Shown piece by piece: positions 61,391-64,000 of a stretch of DNA of 64,000 bases. Numbering within the stretch: the stretch's first letter is position 1; each line of letters opens with the position of its first letter. Made by a program: the position numbers and the translations under genes. Source of the stretch: Crassaminicella indica. Lineage in GTDB: Bacteria > Bacillota > Clostridia > Peptostreptococcales > Thermotaleaceae. Under the pieces are notes generated by a model. The model was given only the letters and a program-made list of their open reading frames with translations, was not told the DNA's origin and did no database searches. The stretch is from contig NZ_CP078093.1 of assembly GCF_019203185.1 (NCBI RefSeq), forward strand, positions 2,205,058 through 2,269,057. The letters run 5' to 3'.

Positions 61391-62140
61391 ATGAAAAAAT
61401 ATCATAAAAGCATTGATAAAAAAGTAAAAGCAAGAAAAAAAGGAATTATATTTTTGATTATGATTTTAGTAAGTGTGGTTTCTTTTATTATTATATTTAA
61501 AACAGACATTTTTAAAATAAAAAAAATAGAAGTTTATGGAAATACAACTATATCAAAAGAGGAAATCGTAGCTGAATCGGGAATTATTTTAGGTAATCAT
61601 ATTTTGAAGGAAAGTATAAAAGATATAGAGTCCAATTTATATAACAATCCTTACGTAAAAACAGCTGATGTAAAAAGAAAACTACCAGATAGAATGGTTA
61701 TTCAGATAGTAGAAAGAGAAGAAGAAGCAGCTATTCCTTTTATGAATGAGTTTTTAATTATTGATGAAGATGGAATGGTTCTTAGGTCTTCTACGAGCAA
61801 TGGCAATTTAAAAATTATAAAAGGTCTTGAATTTACAAATTTTATAGAAGGTGCAATTTTAACAGTAAAGGATAAATCACAATTAAGTAAAGCACTTGAA
61901 ATTGTGAGAGGGATTAATAAAAATCAAATACTTATAAAGGAATTAGATGTAACAAATAAAAAAGATATAATTATAAAATTTACTGATAATTTGAGCTGTA
62001 AAATAGGAGAAGGAAATAATTTGGATTATCGATTAAAGGTATTAAAGAAAATATTAGAAGATTTGAATCAAAAGAAAATTATAAGGGGTGTTATTGATAT
62101 AAGCCATGAAGGTTATCCAAGCTATAGGCCTGTAGAATAG
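61391..62140 (+). CDS. divIB: cell division protein DivIB/FtsQ
   Basis: A 249-residue bitopic protein: basic head, one span (GIIFLIMILVSVVSFIIIF), a POTRA domain (FKIKKIEVYGNTTISKEEIV) and the FtsQ-type beta domain (RKLPDRMVIQIVEREEEAAIPF; quoted in part). It works with FtsL and DivIC at the septum. The ATG follows AAAGGTGAGAAG. It is downstream of the interrupted murA, so the element may reduce its transcription unless the recombinase promoter reads through. Confidence 0.9.
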   Translation: MKKYHKSIDKKVKARKKGIIFLIMILVSVVSFIIIFKTDIFKIKKIEVYGNTTISKEEIVAESGIILGNHILKESIKDIESNLYNNPYVKTADVKRKLPDRMVIQIVEREEEAAIPFMNEFLIIDEDGMVLRSSTSNGNLKIIKGLEFTNFIEGAILTVKDKSQLSKALEIVRGINKNQILIKELDVTNKKDIIIKFTDNLSCKIGEGNNLDYRLKVLKKILEDLNQKKIIRGVIDISHEGYPSYRPVE

Positions 62141-62151
62141 GAGGAGGCAGC

Positions 62152-62877
62152 ATGAAAAATATCAAAGCACAACTAGCTATTGGGTTAGTATGCATTGTTT
62201 TAGGTGTGGTAATAGCTTTACAATTCAAAACTGTACAAACCAATTTAGGAGGAGTAGCTCCTGTCCAAAAAGCACAGGAATTAGCTGCTGAACTAAAGAA
62301 AATTAGGGAAGAGAAAGAGGCTTTATTAGAGGAAGTAAATTCATTAGAAGCAAAAATGAAGGAAATAGAAGATGCAGAATCTAAAAAAAATGTTTTGGTA
62401 AAAAATATGAGTGCAGAGCTAGAAAAGTATAAAATAATATCAGGACTTAGAAAAGTAAAAGGTCCGGGAATAGTAGTTGTTGTAGATGATCCACCAATGG
62501 ATCCAGAGTTTTTAACAGATAGTACGATTATGTATAACTATGAGTTGCTCTTAAGCTTAATTAATAAATTGAATGATGCAGGAGCAGAAGCTATTTCTAT
62601 AAATGATCAAAGATTTGTTTCACGTACAGAGATTAATCTTGCAGGTAGCAACGTAAATATTAATGCAGTTCCAACAGCACCACCCTTTATCATTAAAGCG
62701 ATAGGTAATCCAGATACGCTTGAATCAGCACTAAATATAAGATTTGGTATTGTTGATCACATGAAAAGTATGTACAACCTTCAGGTATCCGTAAAAAAGC
62801 AAGATGAAGTGGTTATTCCTAGATATAATGAAGTTATAAAATTTAGGTATGCTAAGCCTGTTGAGGATACGGAGTAA
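62152..62877 (+). CDS. DUF881 family protein (YlxW-type)
   Basis: A 241-residue protein: one N-terminal span (LAIGLVCIVLGVVIALQF), a coiled coil (AAELKKIREEKEALLEEVNSL) and a DUF881 domain (GPGIVVVVDDPP, LNDAGAEAISINDQRFV). It is extracytoplasmic. The family is found between divIB and sbp/ftsA in Firmicutes, and its role in division is unknown. GGAGGAGG precedes the ATG. Confidence 0.88.
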   Translation: MKNIKAQLAIGLVCIVLGVVIALQFKTVQTNLGGVAPVQKAQELAAELKKIREEKEALLEEVNSLEAKMKEIEDAESKKNVLVKNMSAELEKYKIISGLRKVKGPGIVVVVDDPPMDPEFLTDSTIMYNYELLLSLINKLNDAGAEAISINDQRFVSRTEINLAGSNVNINAVPTAPPFIIKAIGNPDTLESALNIRFGIVDHMKSMYNLQVSVKKQDEVVIPRYNEVIKFRYAKPVEDTE

Positions 62878-62890
62878 TTGAGGTGAATTC

Positions 62891-63613
62891 ATGAAACGAG
62901 GTGTATGGGAATTTAATATTTTGATGCTTTGTATAATAGTAGGATTATTATTTGCACTACAGTTTAAAAATGTTAAGGGACAGTATGAATATGTACCGCT
63001 TAAAGTTATTCATGATTATAAGGTGTTGATTGAAAGAGAGAATAAGGAAATAAAAAATCTTAAAGATATGATTGCTGATAGAGAAAATAAAATTGAAGAA
63101 TATGAAAAAATACAAGAAGAAGGTGGGAAATTTAAGGAAGCTTTATTAAAAGAATTAAAAGAAGAAAAATTTAGAAGTGGATTTATGGATATGGAAGGTC
63201 CTGGAATCATTTTGACTTTAGATGATGGAACGAGAGAATTAGAAGAAGGAGAAGATCCAAACGATGTTTTAGTTCATGATTTAGATATATTGAGTATTAT
63301 CAATGATCTAAAAGTGGCAGGAGCAGAAGCAATATCTATCAATGGACAGCGATTATTAGCAAATAGTGAAATAAGCTGTGGAGGACATAGTATGCGCATT
63401 AATAATCAGTTTTTTGCGCAACCATTTATTATCAAAGCTATAGGAGATCCTAAAAAGCTAGAGGCAGCTTTAACAGCACCGGTAAGTACTGGAGAATTAT
63501 TAAAAATGTATGGTCTTTATGTGGAGGTAAACACAAGCTTAAATATAAAAATACCTAAGTATTCTGAAGAAATCAATTTTAGGTATTTAAAAGTATCAGA
63601 AGAAGGTGAATAA
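62891..63613 (+). CDS. DUF881 family protein (YlxX-type)
   Basis: A 240-residue paralogue of the preceding gene with the same layout: span NILMLCIIVGLLFALQF, coiled coil, then GPGIILTLDDGT and LKVAGAEAISINGQRLL. The two genes look like a tandem duplication kept in many Firmicutes. TGAGGTGAATTC precedes the ATG. Confidence 0.88.
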   Translation: MKRGVWEFNILMLCIIVGLLFALQFKNVKGQYEYVPLKVIHDYKVLIERENKEIKNLKDMIADRENKIEEYEKIQEEGGKFKEALLKELKEEKFRSGFMDMEGPGIILTLDDGTRELEEGEDPNDVLVHDLDILSIINDLKVAGAEAISINGQRLLANSEISCGGHSMRINNQFFAQPFIIKAIGDPKKLEAALTAPVSTGELLKMYGLYVEVNTSLNIKIPKYSEEINFRYLKVSEEGE

Positions 63614-63614
63614 A

Positions 63615-63956
63615 TTGTTAATAGCAATTATTGGTTTAATTATAGGTATTTTGCTAGGCTTATATCTTCCAATTACCTATCCAACATCTTACTCATTGTA
63701 TATGTCTGTAGCAATATTAGCAGCTTTAGATACGGTTTTTGGAGGATTAAGAGCATATATGGAAGAAAAATTTAATGTTAGTATATTTATTACAGGTTTT
63801 TTTGGCAATGCTATTTTAGCAGGACTTTTAGGATATATTGGTGATAGACTTGGTGTTCCATTATATTATGCTGCAATTTTTACCTTTGGAGGAAGACTGT
63901 TTAACAACTTTGCAATGTTAAGAAGACATTTTATTGAAAAAATAGGACAGAAATGA
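63615..63956 (+). CDS. sbp: small basic membrane protein Sbp (DUF1290)
   Basis: A 113-residue protein with three spans (IAIIGLIIGILLGLYLPI, YMSVAILAALDTVFGGL, FFGNAILAGLLGYIG) and the conserved AxLDTxxGGLRA and GGRLFNNFAMLRR segments. It is the usual gene between ylxX and ftsA. TTG at 63615 is chosen because AGAAGGTG lies 6 bases before it; GTG 63606 overlaps that site. Its function is unknown; it may organise division or lipid-associated enzymes. Confidence 0.85.
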   Translation: MLIAIIGLIIGILLGLYLPITYPTSYSLYMSVAILAALDTVFGGLRAYMEEKFNVSIFITGFFGNAILAGLLGYIGDRLGVPLYYAAIFTFGGRLFNNFAMLRRHFIEKIGQK

Positions 63957-64000
63957 AGTTTTTATTATAAAAAAAGAGGATATTTGCTGAACGTGTTGAA

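Overview
This window is chromosomal DNA from a low-GC, endospore-forming, motile or chemotactic Firmicute of the class Clostridia. The evidence is the very AT-rich composition, frequent TTG and GTG starts behind strong AGGAGG-type ribosome sites, SpoVB, SpoVD/SpoVE-type division genes, two Spo0E-like phosphatases, a DegS/DegU pair, CheW, a Firmicute 6S RNA and a T-box leader. No rRNA, tRNA or CRISPR array was seen.

Layout. 1-3.9 kb: rplS, rbgA, rnhB and a FliK-like/FlhB-like pair. 4-9.3 kb: a receiver-first histidine kinase, an FtsH-type protease with no AUG at the expected start, 6S RNA, and spoVB on the minus strand. 9.3-21 kb: palindrome-rich spacer, small zinc-ribbon protein, MocR-type regulator, lipid kinase, LacI-type regulator, ykuS, ygiQ, DUF896, cheW, a secreted protein, degS-degU and an M18 aminopeptidase. 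21.1-22.7 kb: an IS1182-type element that landed in the aminopeptidase terminator and duplicated it. 22.7-32.4 kb: LysR regulator, AlbA_2/ATPase protein, hpt, pduL, a T-box-controlled NSS transporter, spo0E and hutG. 32.4-34.6 kb: a small accessory island with an IS200/IS605 remnant, a Panacea-type toxin-antitoxin pair behind a 22-bp palindromic operator, and a broken antitoxin. 34.7-40.6 kb: ychF, a membrane-anchored ferrochelatase-fold protein, an M16 peptidase pair and lgt.

41.1-64 kb is the dcw cluster: mraZ, rsmH, ftsL, spoVD/ftsI, murE, murF, mraY, murD, spoVE/ftsW, murG, murA, divIB, two DUF881 genes and sbp. It makes peptidoglycan precursors and the division machinery.

The main discovery is inside murA. 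A 7,168-bp element bounded by the direct repeat CAGGTGG (53240-53246 and 60408-60414) splits murA immediately before its catalytic Cys codon. Joining the flanks at the repeat restores an uninterrupted 417-codon murA. The element carries a two-gene restriction-modification system resembling BcgI (nuclease-methylase fusion plus specificity subunit), an IS3-type insertion, three small unknown genes and a large serine recombinase. The recombinase gene runs across the right junction and takes its stop codon from murA. In the excised circle the same frame would continue 40 codons into the left end, stop, and meet a strong terminator. The element's attP therefore appears to lie inside its own recombinase gene, so integration would replace the recombinase C-terminus.
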